10,852 nt of DNA from Collinsella sp. (GTDB taxonomy: Bacteria; Actinomycetota; Coriobacteriia; Coriobacteriales; Coriobacteriaceae). The stretch covers positions 1 to 10,852 of the forward strand of contig DXMJ01000042.1 in assembly GCA_019414265.1 (NCBI GenBank), given 5' to 3'. Made by a program: the position numbers and the translations under genes. The first letter of the stretch is position 1, and every line of letters begins with the position of its first letter. A model generated the notes under the pieces. That model did not search any database and was not told where the DNA came from. It saw only the letters and a program-made list of their open reading frames with translations. Positions 9,315-10,852 of the stretch are shown here, piece after piece.

Positions 9315-9348
9315 TTGATTGTCAAAGATAGCAATTTGGAGGTGCCCC

Positions 9349-9822
9349 ATGAATGCCCCCGACGCGCTCCAAAACATCCGCTCAAAACACCCCGTTGCAT
9401 ATGTGGTTCTCTATCTCTTTGTCGGCTGGGCACTGCTGGTTGTCATCACCCATGCCATAGCCTTTGGAGCAGAACTACTGATAGCCAGCTCGGACCAGCC
9501 CGTCGTCAAATGGGAAGCGACCGATGAGTGCACCGACGGAACCCGAACCATTTACTACAACAGCCCGTCCCTCTACCAAGAGTTCAAGGTCAAGATAAAG
9601 GACTCCAAGATTGTCGATGCCGAACTGGGCTCTTTATTTACAATCGGAGCAACCGTCAACGCCGAGCAAGTCGAATACACGGACAGCCATGCGACATATC
9701 GTATCGACCTCAGCATCCTAGGCCGACCGTCACGCGCCTGTCTGCTCGAATGCGATATACGCGGCACCACACTACACATGTCCGAAATACAGATGCGCCC
9801 GGACAAAGAGATCTCTTCTTGA
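9349..9822 (+). CDS. Small membrane-anchored protein, unknown function
   Basis: 157 aa, not recognised. One strong hydrophobic helix (about 17-42) near the N-terminus is followed by a polar region of about 115 residues that looks beta-rich (TRTIYY, EFKVKIKDSKIVDAELG, ATYRIDLSIL) and holds cysteines 61, 131 and 135. This suggests a signal-anchored protein with a small domain outside the membrane. The start at 9349 is supported by GGAGG 6 bases upstream and an extended -10 promoter. It is the only plus-strand gene, placed between dnaX and ybaB, convergent with dnaX (21 bases between stops) and divergent from ybaB. Hand counts of five 60-base rows give about 47-57% GC, well below its neighbours, and it uses ATA and CTA codons freely; nifJ uses no CTA. 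Both facts suggest lateral acquisition. Confidence 0.8.
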   Translation: MNAPDALQNIRSKHPVAYVVLYLFVGWALLVVITHAIAFGAELLIASSDQPVVKWEATDECTDGTRTIYYNSPSLYQEFKVKIKDSKIVDAELGSLFTIGATVNAEQVEYTDSHATYRIDLSILGRPSRACLLECDIRGTTLHMSEIQMRPDKEISS

Positions 9823-9843
9823 GCAGCGTACCCGCCCGCACAG

Positions 9844-10852
9844 TTACTCCACCGGTTTGAAGATAGTGGACTGACCGAAGACGCTGCGGATGAGGGCTTT
9901 GGCCTCGTCCTCGGTCTGCGGGATGCTCGGGGCTGCGCCCTGATGGCCGAAGGGGCTGCCGGCGCCGGGGTTGGACTCCCAAGGGGCAGCGGGGGCGTCA
10001 TCGCTTGCGGGAGCAGACGTCGCAGCTGCGGGAGCCGCGGCTGAAGCGGCGAGCTTGGGAGCGGACGTCGCACCCGGCACGTCGAACGGGGGCAGATCGT
10101 CCCCGCCCGCATCGGCAGCAAAACCGCCGACCATGGCGTCGTCGTAGGGCACCTGCTCGGATTCCCACGGCGCAGCCTGTGCAGACGGTTGAGCCATGGG
10201 AGCGGACGAGCGCTCGGGCGCTCGGGGCGCGGGTTCGGTCGGGAGCTTACCCGTAGCGGGGGCGCCGGCGGGGTTGTCGGAGCGCAGCCAGGGGGCCTTG
10301 GCCAGGTCGGATGACTTGGGTGCAGGCGTGGCAGCGGGCTTGGGCGCGGAAATCGGAGCAGCCGGTTTGGGCGCAGTGGGTTCAGGCGCCGACGGGGTCG
10401 GTGCCGCTATCGGCGCTGCTTGTGGCTGCGTCGCGCTGGCGCTCGAGGATACAGGGGCCGCCGAGGACACGGGTTGCGGGTCCACAGATACCGCAGCCCG
10501 TGCAGATGGAGAATGCTCCTCATGTTGAGGAGCCGGCGTGCCACCCCCATCCAGGACGTAGTCGACGATGCGACGACCGAAGACCGCGCAGACCGTTGGC
10601 AGGACCACAGACTGCGTGTCGGCGCGGCCGAGCATCTTGATGGCAAAGGTCGAACCCGCGGGGAACGACACCGTAAGCTTAGAGCCGTCGTCCGCCGTGG
10701 CGCGAGCGTTAAGCAGAAGAGCCGCGTAGGAGGCCTGCTGGGCCTTGACGCGCTCGACAACCTCGGCCCATTTGCGCTGCAGCTCGCCGGCATCCTCGAC
10801 CGCGGGGGTCTCGGCGGCGCCGGCGGCAGCAACCTGGGCGGCGTTGTTGAGC
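9844..10852 (-). CDS. dnaX: DNA polymerase III gamma/tau subunit, C-terminal part
   Basis: Partial: the reading frame runs off the right edge, leaving about 335 C-terminal residues; the AAA+ clamp-loader ATPase part is outside. From the edge it reads a segment with LQRKWAEVVERVKAQQASY and then LLLNARATADDGSKLTVSFP, the pattern of the conserved C-terminal domain of DnaX, ending near YVLDGG. The rest is a long Pro/Ala/Ser-rich tail of roughly 230 residues with repeated short motifs: APWES twice, APWLR once, VPYDD, and DDLPPFDVP. It closes with LIRSVFGQSTIFKPVE. DnaX organises the replisome by linking polymerase cores and clamp loader. Identification rests on this fold pattern and on the ybaB-recR neighbours. 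No terminator is visible in the 21 bases before the convergent gene. Confidence 0.88.
   Translation of the reverse strand, partial: LNNAAQVAAAGAAETPAVEDAGELQRKWAEVVERVKAQQASYAALLLNARATADDGSKLTVSFPAGSTFAIKMLGRADTQSVVLPTVCAVFGRRIVDYVLDGGGTPAPQHEEHSPSARAAVSVDPQPVSSAAPVSSSASATQPQAAPIAAPTPSAPEPTAPKPAAPISAPKPAATPAPKSSDLAKAPWLRSDNPAGAPATGKLPTEPAPRAPERSSAPMAQPSAQAAPWESEQVPYDDAMVGGFAADAGGDDLPPFDVPGATSAPKLAASAAAPAAATSAPASDDAPAAPWESNPGAGSPFGHQGAAPSIPQTEDEAKALIRSVFGQSTIFKPVE

Larger units (their letters stand above)
9009..9348. other. 340-base divergent intergenic region
   Basis: It separates ybaB (minus) from the small plus-strand gene. No credible coding sequence is seen. It contains the candidate extended -10 boxes for both genes (9084-9092 and 9306-9314), an AT-rich patch (about 9170-9220) with odd palindrome GAATAATTC (9184-9192), a 5-bp hairpin GCCGG/CCGGC (9228-9240), and an imperfect hairpin with arms GCATTTGCT and AGCAAAATGC (9239-9271). 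The AT-rich part contrasts sharply with the flanking genes and may belong to the same inserted segment as the plus-strand gene. Confidence 0.5.

Overview
The window looks like chromosomal DNA from a high-GC anaerobic actinobacterium of the class Coriobacteriia, most likely a Collinsella-like gut organism. That placement is inferred from GC-rich coding sequence, a single-chain pyruvate:ferredoxin oxidoreductase typical of strict anaerobes, and the overall flavour of the proteins; no marker in the window proves the genus. Almost everything is on the minus strand, so the genes are read from the right edge to the left.

Right edge (about 9.0-10.85 kb): the C-terminal part of dnaX (DNA polymerase III gamma/tau) enters from beyond the window. 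It would normally be followed directly by ybaB and recR. Here a small plus-strand gene for a one-pass membrane protein (9349-9822), with clearly lower GC, sits between dnaX and ybaB, convergent with dnaX and divergent from ybaB. ybaB (8688-9008) and recR (8079-8675) then follow as a tight pair with their own candidate promoter.

Middle (4.1-8.0 kb): after a 243-base regulatory-looking gap with several dyads and an intrinsic-terminator-like hairpin comes a compact three-gene unit: a membrane-anchored protein with a Gly/Ser linker (6927-7835), a Ser/Thr protein kinase with four predicted membrane segments (5086-6930), and an FHA-domain protein (4144-5082). Stop and start codons overlap (ATGA) or lie 3 bases apart, so they are probably translated together and work as one phosphorylation-signalling module. 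No phosphatase is present in the window. The FHA domain lacks the usual phosphate-contacting Arg. A long, almost perfect 19-bp inverted repeat follows the unit.

Left (0.1-3.7 kb): a full-length nifJ (pyruvate:ferredoxin oxidoreductase, 1179 aa) with all expected cofactor motifs, preceded by a 479-base gap that carries three clustered dyads beside a candidate -10 box. nifJ and the kinase unit are separate transcription units as far as the sequence shows; no functional link is evident. I saw no tRNA, rRNA, CRISPR array, insertion sequence or phage gene. The most unusual parts are the kinase/FHA/anchor module and its leader hairpin, the inverted repeat at 4062-4128, and the lower-GC gene splitting dnaX from ybaB-recR.
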